Source: Thermoplasmatota archaeon
Lineage (GTDB): Archaea > Thermoplasmatota > Thermoplasmata > RBG-16-68-12 > JAGMCJ01
Assembly: GCA_022848825.1 (NCBI GenBank)
Contig: JAJISH010000258.1
Location: 1 to 9,424 of the forward strand
Direction of reading: 5' to 3'
DNA: 9,424 nt
Shown: positions 1-5,993 of the stretch, one piece after another
Position numbering within the stretch: the first letter of the stretch is position 1
How the letters are laid out: each line of letters begins with the position of its first letter
Program-made: the position numbers and the translations under genes
Notes under the pieces: model-generated
Told to the model about the DNA's origin: nothing
What the model saw: only the letters and a program-made list of their open reading frames with translations
Databases searched by the model: none

Positions 1-524
1 GAATACCGAAGGACGTCCCGCAGGAGAAGGTCATATTCCGGGCGGAGAAGATACTGGGCAACGGCGTACGGAGGGGGCTGAAACACATCGTCTTCATCCC
101 GCACGAGACCTACGAGTTCCAGAAAGGTTTCACCCTGGCGCGAGAGATCGGCAGCGTGAACAAGAGGCTGGAAGACAAGAACTACATCCTGATAGGTCCC
201 GGCAGGTGGGCCACGCAGAACCCGGAACTAGGAATCCCCGTCCGGTATTCCGAGATCAGCAACGCCTCGGTCATAGTCGAGGTGAGCTACAAGCGCTTCT
301 CGCCAGAGCTCTCGTACGGAACCCACTTCTTCGGAGACATGCTGGCGACGAACACACTCTACATCCCTCTCTGGCTGGAGAAGGGCGGGTACCTGAACGA
401 GAGAATCCTGAAGGAGAGCAAGAATCGTTGGGACTCGGAGAATGTCCGCCTCGTCGAAATCCCTGAAGGCGTTGACGTATACGCCGATGGTGAGTCCCAC
501 ACGGCGATAGCGGTGATGAGGTGA
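1..524 (+). CDS. PEP/pyruvate-binding domain protein, C-terminal part (5' end outside window)
   Basis: The reading frame is open from base 3 to a TGA at 522-524 and gives 173 residues with no start of its own, so the gene begins left of the window. An internal ATG at 156 is in frame, but coding continues upstream of it. The fragment carries the run ILIGPGRWATQNPELGIPV, then a YSEIS block, VIVE and SYGTHFF. I know this signature from the C-terminal region of large proteins annotated as PEP/pyruvate-binding domain (PPDK N-terminal-like) or phosphoenolpyruvate synthase-like. Those proteins carry an ATP-grasp-type domain further upstream, which is not visible here. The substrate and reaction cannot be read from this piece, and the phosphohistidine region, if present, is outside. 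The family call rests on one conserved block recalled from memory and is moderately secure; the function is not. Confidence 0.62.
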   Translation, partial: IPKDVPQEKVIFRAEKILGNGVRRGLKHIVFIPHETYEFQKGFTLAREIGSVNKRLEDKNYILIGPGRWATQNPELGIPVRYSEISNASVIVEVSYKRFSPELSYGTHFFGDMLATNTLYIPLWLEKGGYLNERILKESKNRWDSENVRLVEIPEGVDVYADGESHTAIAVMR

Positions 525-555
525 CCAGGACACCTCGGTCGACGTCCCACTCACA

Positions 556-562
556 TTTATAT
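556..562 (+). promoter_or_regulatory. TATA box for the gene at 586
   Basis: TTTATAT is centred 27 bases before the ATG at 586. Archaeal TATA boxes sit about 26-27 bases before the transcription start, so the mRNA would start at or within a base or two of the ATG (leaderless). No Shine-Dalgarno is seen before this ATG, which agrees. Confidence 0.6.
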
Positions 563-585
563 CTGGAACCCGCTTAGAGATTCCG

Positions 586-1230
586 ATGGAGAGAGTTGAC
601 GTCGTGGAAGAGAAGCTTACGGGCGCTCTCAAGGAGGCATCGCCTGAGGATCTGTGGAGCCTGAGCAGCGAGCTGAACGCGCTCAAGGCCACCGCAGGAC
701 TCCGAAAGGACAGGAAATCCGCCCAGACCGGAGAGGCGGTCGAAGACGCGCTCGACGTGTTGAGGGACTTCCATGAGTTCTCTGTGGAGATGCGCTCTGA
801 GATCGAGTCCAAGGATTTCAGCCAAATGGCGAGCATCTTCGACCTGACCGCGATAGGGGCACTTGCAGCCCAGGATGTCCTGCCAGACCTCGACAACCTG
901 TCGCTCCCGAAGATCCTGCTCGGGGCTCTTTCCGAGGGACTGATATTCTTGGGCAGCCGGCAGTACGTTGCAGGAGCTCAGAAGATCGTCAACGCCAGAT
1001 TGAGGATCCACTCCCACAGGGTATACCAGAGGCTGTGGGGACTCCCGATGGACTTCAACAGACAGTTCACGGAGGAGAACGTGGCGGAGATTCAGGAGTC
1101 CATGGACAAGTTCTTCAAAGCGTTGCTAAGGGAAGGTCTGCCTCCATCTCCAAAGATCACGGTCATTCAGCAGTTCTACTCCCTAATCCTCGCAATCCGA
1201 ATCGAGAAGGTCATGATGACACTTCGATGA
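586..1230 (+). CDS. Conserved-looking hypothetical helical protein
   Basis: This is a 214-residue protein that I do not recognise. It starts at the ATG placed 27 bases after a clear TATA box. The composition is that of a soluble, mostly alpha-helical protein. The N-terminal half is charged and heptad-like (about residues 1-80, many E/K/L/A). A more hydrophobic middle follows (about 83-120, with LTAIGALAAQDVLP and LPKILLGALSEG). The C-terminal half carries an aromatic/basic stretch (SHRVYQRLWGLPMDFNRQF, about 142-160). There is no signal peptide, no cysteine and no obvious transmembrane segment or catalytic motif. It stands alone between the PEP/pyruvate-binding gene and the convergent uppP gene, 49 bases from the uppP stop. 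The own promoter and even codon use make it a credible real gene. Function unknown. Confidence 0.75.
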   Translation: MERVDVVEEKLTGALKEASPEDLWSLSSELNALKATAGLRKDRKSAQTGEAVEDALDVLRDFHEFSVEMRSEIESKDFSQMASIFDLTAIGALAAQDVLPDLDNLSLPKILLGALSEGLIFLGSRQYVAGAQKIVNARLRIHSHRVYQRLWGLPMDFNRQFTEENVAEIQESMDKFFKALLREGLPPSPKITVIQQFYSLILAIRIEKVMMTLR

Positions 1231-1279
1231 TCTTTCTGTGTTGCCAGCAGGTTCGAAGAGCTCTCCTTCCCTGGCGGAG

Positions 1280-2098
1280 TCAGAGGAGCCCGTACAGGAG
1301 CACCAGGGACCCCAGAAGGAAGCAGTAGACGGAGAAGTAGTGAAGCTTGGCGCTCTTGATGATGTACCACAATAGCCTTATGGAGACGTAGCCGAACAGG
1401 AGGGAGGAAAGGAAGGCTATCCCCAGGAGGTGGAGGTCGATGTACACCTGGCTACCCATGACCTGGGTGAGCTCGAATGCCGCCGCCCCCAGAATCGCCG
1501 GGATGGAGAGGAGAAAGGCATAGCGGGCGGCCAGTTCGCGGTCCATCCCCCTCAGCATGCCGATTGAGATTATCGATCCTGACCTTGAGATGCCCGGAAT
1601 AATCGAGATGCCCTGCATGATGCCCACAAGAACCGCATCTGAGGACGTCATGAACTCCTTCCGCTTACTTGCCAGCACCGTGACAAGGAGGATTGCCCCT
1701 GTCGCAAGGAGGGCAACGCCCACTGCGGTAGGATCCGTGAACAAGGGCTGGACAATATCGCGGAGAGCGAAGCCGATAATCGCCGTCGGGATGCTCCCGA
1801 GGATGATGAACCAGGCGAGGAGAGTTGGCCTTTCGGTTGCGAGGATCTCTCGGAAGCCCTGCCCTTCCTTCCTGAGCCTGAATGTCCTGGCCAGGGAGCG
1901 GAGTATGTCGACTATGTCCTTCCTGAACGCCACGACGACGACTATCACGGTCGCGACGTGAAGCACAAGGTCGAAGAACACCGGCACATTGAGTCCGAAA
2001 TACTCCTGAAGAAGAACGAGATGGCCTGAGCTGCTGACCGGAAGCCACTCTGTGATTCCCTGGACAATGCCCAAGAGCACGGCATGAATAGGTTCCAT
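1280..2098 (-). CDS. uppP: Undecaprenyl-diphosphatase-type polyprenyl diphosphate phosphatase (UppP/BacA)
   Basis: This 272-residue integral membrane protein matches the usual family length (about 270). The first family signature is at residues 13-26 (QGITEWLPVSSSGH), giving the Q/E-xxx-E motif with E17 and the conserved H26. The second is PGISRSG at 168-174, with the catalytic-site arginine R172. FFDLVLHVAT at 41-50 is also typical. Several hydrophobic segments span most of the protein. Known family role: removing one phosphate from C55 (or archaeal dolichyl-type) polyprenyl diphosphate so the lipid carrier can be reused for glycan assembly at the cell surface. In an archaeon the pathway is probably glycoprotein or exopolysaccharide assembly rather than peptidoglycan; that part is inference. 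The start is the ATG at 2098, six or seven bases after the transcription start predicted from its TATA box. It converges with the hypothetical gene at 586-1230 and diverges from the regulator at 2255. Confidence 0.94.
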   Translation of the reverse strand: MEPIHAVLLGIVQGITEWLPVSSSGHLVLLQEYFGLNVPVFFDLVLHVATVIVVVVAFRKDIVDILRSLARTFRLRKEGQGFREILATERPTLLAWFIILGSIPTAIIGFALRDIVQPLFTDPTAVGVALLATGAILLVTVLASKRKEFMTSSDAVLVGIMQGISIIPGISRSGSIISIGMLRGMDRELAARYAFLLSIPAILGAAAFELTQVMGSQVYIDLHLLGIAFLSSLLFGYVSIRLLWYIIKSAKLHYFSVYCFLLGSLVLLYGLL

Positions 2099-2127
2099 AG
2101 GCCCGAGCTTCGGAGAAGATACTCCGA

Positions 2128-2134
2128 TTTATAT
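2128..2134 (-). promoter_or_regulatory. TATA box for uppP
   Basis: ATATAAA read on the minus strand (TTTATAT on plus) is centred 33 bases before the uppP ATG, predicting a leader of only a few bases. It lies in the 156-base divergent region shared with the winged-helix gene. Confidence 0.55.
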
Positions 2135-2221
2135 GTTTCCCGCTCGTTCTTAGGATTGCGCAGTGGGATTGGCCGAATCACACTGGCTCGGTTAATCTCA
2201 TTTGTGAAAACTTGTACCAAA

Positions 2222-2230
2222 AAATACTTA
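2222..2230 (+). promoter_or_regulatory. TATA/BRE-like promoter for the winged-helix gene
   Basis: AAATACTTA, preceded by an A-rich CCAAAA that resembles a TFB recognition element, is centred 29 bases before the ATG at 2255. The spacing again predicts a nearly leaderless mRNA. It also argues that the gene starts at 2255 and not at an in-frame ATG upstream at 2084. Confidence 0.5.
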
Positions 2231-2254
2231 TCCAGTCGAGTGCGAATATTAACC

Positions 2255-2602
2255 ATGGAGGACGTGGAAAGACTACGCGCAAGGCATGTCGAAGGCGACG
2301 AGCCCACGGCAAAGAAGTCCGCGATCTCGCTCAAGAGTTCAGCATTCTTTGAGTATCGATGGTACAGGATTCTGGAGGCTCTCCACGATGCCGATGAGGG
2401 TATGTCGCTCCAGGGTCTTGTCCAGGACTTGAAACGAATGGGGACAGCCCCGAACCAGGCCCGACTTGAGGAAGATCTCCTGAGCCTCGAGGAAGAAGGA
2501 TACGTCGAGAGCCACAAGGAGAACGAGTTCCCGCCCGAAAAGATATACAGGATTACCCCAGTGGGTGAGCAAAAGGTCAAGAGAATGCTCAGAAAGCTGT
2601 AG
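2255..2602 (+). CDS. Small winged-helix-like DNA-binding regulator
   Basis: This is a 115-residue protein. The frame stays open upstream to an ATG at 2084, but that extension would overlap the 5' end of uppP and cover both promoters. The ATG at 2255, 29 bases after a TATA-like box, is therefore preferred. Residues 1-27 are charged. From about 31 the pattern FFEYRWYRILEALHDADEGM, then a helix with QGLVQDLKRMG, then the helix QARLEEDLLSLEEEGYVES resembles helix-turn-helix plus recognition helix of a winged helix. The wing would be at 84-102 (KENEFPPEKIYRITPVGE). The ending ITPVGEQKVKRML is like the closing strand and helix of PadR- and other winged-helix transcription factors. Likely a dimeric transcription regulator; the ligand and target are unknown. 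The mscS promoter 73 bases downstream contains a perfect inverted repeat that could be its operator (inference). Confidence 0.68.
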   Translation: MEDVERLRARHVEGDEPTAKKSAISLKSSAFFEYRWYRILEALHDADEGMSLQGLVQDLKRMGTAPNQARLEEDLLSLEEEGYVESHKENEFPPEKIYRITPVGEQKVKRMLRKL

Positions 2603-2674
2603 AGTGGGTTGCCCGGGGGTCGAGACGATCTGTTTTCCGCCAAGGCAAATCGAGTTCCTCTGATTTGGCAGAAG

Positions 2675-2690
2675 GAACATTTATATGTTC
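2675..2690 (+). promoter_or_regulatory. Perfect inverted repeat enclosing the mscS TATA box (candidate operator)
   Basis: GAACAT (2675-2680) and ATGTTC (2685-2690) form a perfect 6-base inverted repeat with spacer TTAT. A protein bound here would block TBP, so this is a candidate repressor site. Part of the symmetry comes from the TATA core itself; the informative part is the flanking GAAC/GTTC. Confidence 0.35.
2680..2686 (+). promoter_or_regulatory. TATA box for the MscS-family gene
   Basis: TTTATAT is centred 30 bases before the ATG at 2713, predicting a leader of about three bases. It lies inside the inverted repeat at 2675-2690. Confidence 0.6.
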
Positions 2691-2712
2691 ATCCAGTATC
2701 GAACCGTAGCCT

Positions 2713-4236
2713 ATGAGAAAGACAGGTGCGATACTTGCGGCAGTCTTCCTGGCTTGCATGCTTCTGACGATTCCGGACCATATCTCCGCCAACGCTGTTG
2801 GCTCAAGTGATATACTAGTGTTTCCTGCGGACTCTTCAAGTCAAACCGTGGATCTGGGTGAGAGCGCCTCATACAGGTGGATACTCTTCAACAACGGCAC
2901 GTCGCCTTACTACGTCAATGCGACAGCCGGGACCTTGCCAGACGGTTTCTCTGCGACCGTGGAGCCAGGGAAGTTCATCCTCAACCCCGGCAACGACACC
3001 CTCGTGGGAGTCTTGTTCAGGTCCCCTCCTGAGACGGATCTGGAAGAGGTCCTGCTCACGTTGAGCGTGGAGGTCTCCGACATCGACACCGGGGACATGG
3101 ACAGCGAGGATTTCGTCGTCCACATACAGTTGACCGGGAGGACGCCCGAGGTGAGCCATTTCGGGAAGATACTCGGGGTCTACGACAACTTCCTCCCTGA
3201 GCCTCTGGACAACAGGTGGGGAGCCTTTCTCATCACAGTGCTCATATGGGTGGCAATCGGGCTGCTGCTCATCGCGATCGTCCTTCCGACAGCGGGAAGA
3301 AGGGCCAAGAAGACGGAGAACGTGATTGACGACACTATAGTGGAGCTCGTCAAGGGCCCCATCTTCGCCATCATCGTCATCATCGGGGCGTTCTCCTCCC
3401 TTGGCATACTGGGCCTAGATAAGGACGTCATGTCAGTGCTGGAGACTGTCTACGGAGTCATCATCATCCTTCTCCTCACATGGGTGTCATTTCATGTATT
3501 CCGAAGAGTCCTCATCCAGTACGGGAAGAGCCTCGCTCGGAAGACTAAGTCCACGCTCGACGACAGGCTCGTCCCCATCATCGACAAGATAGGCGCCGTC
3601 GTGATCATCATAGTCGGCTTCGTTTTCGTCATCCAGTATTTCGGCTATGACATCACTTTCTTCATAGCGGGACTGGGCGTCCTGGGGCTGATCATCGCTT
3701 TTGCGGCTCAGGATACCCTGAGCAACTTCTTCAGCGGAATACACATCATGCTGGACAGGCCATTCTCGGTGGGAGACAGGCTCGTGCTGGAATCGGGTGA
3801 GACATGCAGAGTTCTGGACGTGGGGCTGCGGAGCACGAAGATGTACGACATATCCTCCCACAACATCATAATCCTGCCAAACAACAAGGTCGCGAGCATG
3901 AAGATCCTCAACGAGACGCGACCGGACGAGAGAAGCCGTGCGAGGGTTGATGTTGGGGTCGAATGCGGAGCCGATGTCCAGAAGGTGGAACGGCTTCTCC
4001 TTGAGATTGCGAGTTCCCACCCGAACGTCCTGAAGGACGAGGGCTCTGCCCCGTTCGTGAGGTTCCTTGAGTTCGGAGACTCGAGCCTGAACTTCATGGT
4101 CAAATGCTGGGTGGACAAGCTGACGAACAGGGGGAAGGTGGAGAGCGATCTCAGGACGGAGATAAATCGGCGGTTCGCCGAGGAGGGCATCGACATCCCG
4201 TTCCCGCTGACGGTGGTCAAACTGCAGCGGGAGTAG
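2713..4236 (+). CDS. MscS-family mechanosensitive channel with extracytoplasmic beta-type N-terminal domain
   Basis: 507 residues. Residues 1-27 look like a signal peptide (basic start, hydrophobic core, small residues near SANA). Residues about 30-145 form a soluble domain with beta-sandwich style (DLGESASYRWILFNNGTSPY; PGNDTLVGVLFRSPP), like NEW3/CARDB-type surface domains. It carries three N-glycosylation sequons at N61, N69 and N94. Hydrophobic helices follow at about 169-192, 214-235, 240-260 and 293-310. The MscS pore helix and beta domain are at about 313-395: GLGVLGLIIAFAAQDTLSNF, then DRPFSVGDRL and IILPNNKVA. The cytoplasmic alpha/beta cage domain runs to the end, closing with PFPLTVVKL. 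Family role: opens under membrane tension to release solutes during hypo-osmotic shock. E. coli MscS is 286 residues, so this is a long variant. The outer domain may anchor the channel to the surface layer (inference). It is a single gene with its own promoter. Confidence 0.92.
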   Translation: MRKTGAILAAVFLACMLLTIPDHISANAVGSSDILVFPADSSSQTVDLGESASYRWILFNNGTSPYYVNATAGTLPDGFSATVEPGKFILNPGNDTLVGVLFRSPPETDLEEVLLTLSVEVSDIDTGDMDSEDFVVHIQLTGRTPEVSHFGKILGVYDNFLPEPLDNRWGAFLITVLIWVAIGLLLIAIVLPTAGRRAKKTENVIDDTIVELVKGPIFAIIVIIGAFSSLGILGLDKDVMSVLETVYGVIIILLLTWVSFHVFRRVLIQYGKSLARKTKSTLDDRLVPIIDKIGAVVIIIVGFVFVIQYFGYDITFFIAGLGVLGLIIAFAAQDTLSNFFSGIHIMLDRPFSVGDRLVLESGETCRVLDVGLRSTKMYDISSHNIIILPNNKVASMKILNETRPDERSRARVDVGVECGADVQKVERLLLEIASSHPNVLKDEGSAPFVRFLEFGDSSLNFMVKCWVDKLTNRGKVESDLRTEINRRFAEEGIDIPFPLTVVKLQRE

Positions 4237-4259
4237 GAGCCTGGGTCGTCGGCACAATC

Positions 4260-4266
4260 CTTAAAT
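4260..4266 (+). promoter_or_regulatory. TATA box for the CDF transporter gene
   Basis: CTTAAAT is centred 29 bases before the TTG at 4292. The predicted transcription start is therefore at or next to the TTG, which supports a leaderless mRNA with a TTG start. Confidence 0.5.
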
Positions 4267-4291
4267 CCTCCTTGGGCTTTGAAAGCCATAC

Positions 4292-5509
4292 TTGTCCATC
4301 ATTCCTGATTATGGGGACCCGACAGACCCCGCTGTGAGAGCGAAGTACGGCACCTTGGAATCCACGGTCAGTCTCATCGGGAACGGCTCGCTGTTCGCGT
4401 CGAAACTCGCGATTGGCCTCCTGATTTCCAGCATAGCGCTCTTTGGCGATTCGATGAATCACATGACGGATGTGGGTATCTCCCTTGTCATTCTCTTTGG
4501 GTTCAGGCTGGCCAAGAAGGAGGCAGACCTCGAACACCCGTACGGACATGCCCGGGCGGAGCAGATACTGTCCGTGGCCGTGGCGACTCTCGTAATAGTC
4601 ATGGGGATCGCGATCCTCTTCAGCTCGGTGCAGGGGCTTGCGGAACCCGCGATAAGCTCTCAACCGATTGCCTCTGTCCTCATCCTCTCTTTCGCGGGGG
4701 TCAAGGAACTGATGGCACAGTTCGCATTCAGGATAGGGAGGAAGATCGATAGCGGAGTCCTCATCGCGGACGGGTGGAACCACAGATTCGACGCCATCAT
4801 CTCCGTTGTGATAGCCGCTGGTATCTACTTGACAATGATGGATGATGCGTTCAGGGTCGTGGACCCGATCCTGGGCATCCTCGTGGCACTGGCCGTCGTC
4901 ATCACAGGCATCAAGCTCGTGAAGGAGGCCGGGCGTGAGCTCCTGGGGAGAGCCCCGCCCGCTGAGGTTGTCGAGAGAGTGGTTCGGATCGCGGAGGCCG
5001 TCGAAGGCGTCACCGATGCTCACGAGGTGAGGGTCCACGAATACGGCACGAGGAAGGTCATGTCACTTCACATAGCCGTCGAGGAGGGGATCACGGCCAA
5101 AGATGCCCATGAGATAGCGACCGAGGTGGAGGATTCCATAGAGGAGGAGTTCACGGTTGCGCCGACCGTTCATGTCGAACCCACCGAGGCAGCCGAGGGC
5201 TTGGAGGACTTGGAAGAGCTCGTCGCCAAGACGGTCCAACGCTATGACGAAATCCTGTCGTCGCACAACATAAGAGTCGCGCCCCGCAAGAGGGGCGGCG
5301 AGATCGACTTGCACGTGATAGTGGACGGGGATATGAGTGTCGAGGAAATGCACGAACTCGTCCACAACCTCTCCGATGACATCAAACTGAAACTCGACGG
5401 ATTCGAGGTCAAAATCCACGTTGAGCCCTGCAAGAAGGATTGCAGCATCTGCGAGGAGATCTGCTCCAAGGGTCTCGAACAGAGAGACAGCTTCTCACCC
5501 GACCGCTGA
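4292..5509 (+). CDS. Cation diffusion facilitator (CDF) family metal transporter with duplicated C-terminal domain
   Basis: 405 residues starting at TTG 4292, chosen for its position relative to the TATA box. The next in-frame alternative is GTG 4334, which would remove 14 residues but no conserved part. The membrane part (about 22-215) has the CDF hallmarks: FGDSMNHMTD at 51-60 in TM2, EHPYGHARAEQ at 81-91, and ADGWNHRFD at 159-167 in TM5. CDF proteins export divalent metals by proton antiport as dimers. The usual site-A ligands are H/D-xxx-D in TM2 and H/D-xxx-D in TM5. Here both are N-xxx-D (N56/D60, N163/D167). Asn in TM2 is known in Mn exporters such as MntE, so Mn is a guess; Zn is less likely. 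Two successive cytoplasmic ferredoxin-like domains follow (about 223-297 and 305-379, ending VHVEP and IHVEP), then a CxxxCxxCxxxC tail (C380, C384, C387, C391). Most CDFs have one such domain and about 300 residues. Confidence 0.92.
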   Translation: MSIIPDYGDPTDPAVRAKYGTLESTVSLIGNGSLFASKLAIGLLISSIALFGDSMNHMTDVGISLVILFGFRLAKKEADLEHPYGHARAEQILSVAVATLVIVMGIAILFSSVQGLAEPAISSQPIASVLILSFAGVKELMAQFAFRIGRKIDSGVLIADGWNHRFDAIISVVIAAGIYLTMMDDAFRVVDPILGILVALAVVITGIKLVKEAGRELLGRAPPAEVVERVVRIAEAVEGVTDAHEVRVHEYGTRKVMSLHIAVEEGITAKDAHEIATEVEDSIEEEFTVAPTVHVEPTEAAEGLEDLEELVAKTVQRYDEILSSHNIRVAPRKRGGEIDLHVIVDGDMSVEEMHELVHNLSDDIKLKLDGFEVKIHVEPCKKDCSICEEICSKGLEQRDSFSPDR

Positions 5510-5523
5510 CTTCCGAGGGAAAA

Positions 5524-5531
5524 TCAAAATA
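5524..5531 (+). promoter_or_regulatory. Weak TATA-like element for the small gene at 5554
   Basis: TCAAAATA is centred about 26 bases before the ATG at 5554. It is a poor match to the stronger boxes in this window, and transcription could also continue from the CDF gene 44 bases upstream. Confidence 0.3.
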
Positions 5532-5553
5532 GCATTCAAGCTTATCCGTGGGC

Positions 5554-5907
5554 ATGGATCTGAGACATGCCATCAGGATATACCAATTCGCTGAGAGGCT
5601 GAAATCGGAACTGATAATAGCAAACAATCTGATTCAGGAGACGTCCACACTGACACAGGAGATATCGGGCGGAAAGAGGATTCTGACCTCGTATTTGAAC
5701 GCGGTTCTCATGGAGGCGAATCTGGCGGTGAACACCGCTCAGTCCCCCTTCTTTCAGTCTGTTGCGGAGAAGCTCGGTCTGGCCCTTAATGAGATTGACA
5801 TGTCCAATTTCTCGGAGGCCACGAGGGCGACGACGGAGGCTCTCACACTATCGACGAGCGCGGCGGGGGAAGCGGCGCAGGTCCTCATGGAAAACAACGT
5901 CCTTTGA
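5554..5907 (+). CDS. Small helical hypothetical protein
   Basis: 117 residues from ATG 5554. An in-frame GTG at 5548 would add two residues but lies too close to the weak TATA-like element. I do not recognise the protein. It has no cysteine, no tryptophan, no signal peptide and no transmembrane segment. It looks like a bundle of amphipathic helices: about 1-35 (AIRIYQFAERLKSELIIANN), 38-65, 66-84 (PFFQSVAEKLGLALNEID), and 88-112, which is rich in A/T/S (SEATRATTEALTLSTSAAGE). It is 44 bases downstream of the CDF gene in the same direction and 86 bases before the dioxygenase gene. It might be cotranscribed with the CDF gene, but nothing links the functions. Could be a scaffold or adaptor-like protein; this is not supported by any motif. 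Confidence 0.65.
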   Translation: MDLRHAIRIYQFAERLKSELIIANNLIQETSTLTQEISGGKRILTSYLNAVLMEANLAVNTAQSPFFQSVAEKLGLALNEIDMSNFSEATRATTEALTLSTSAAGEAAQVLMENNVL

Positions 5908-5953
5908 CTGCAAGGCGTCTCGCTGATTTCGATCTCACAGAGTCCAAAACCTC

Positions 5954-5960
5954 TTTAAAA
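5954..5960 (+). promoter_or_regulatory. TATA box for the VOC dioxygenase gene
   Basis: TTTAAAA is centred 28 bases before an in-frame TTG at 5985 and 37 bases before ATG 5994. It implies either a leaderless TTG start or a leader of about ten bases before the ATG. Confidence 0.5.
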
Positions 5961-5993
5961 TGAGCGGGTTATTAGCTCCTGAGGTTGTACTGC

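Noticed and set aside
1231..1279. Possible shared terminator between the convergent genes ending at 1230 and 1280.
   Set aside because: No stable hairpin or long T-run on either strand; only a short TCTTTCT on the plus strand.
2084..2254. In-frame N-terminal extension of the winged-helix gene from ATG 2084.
   Set aside because: It would overlap the 5' end of uppP on the other strand and cover both divergent promoters. ATG 2255 has a TATA-like box at the correct distance.
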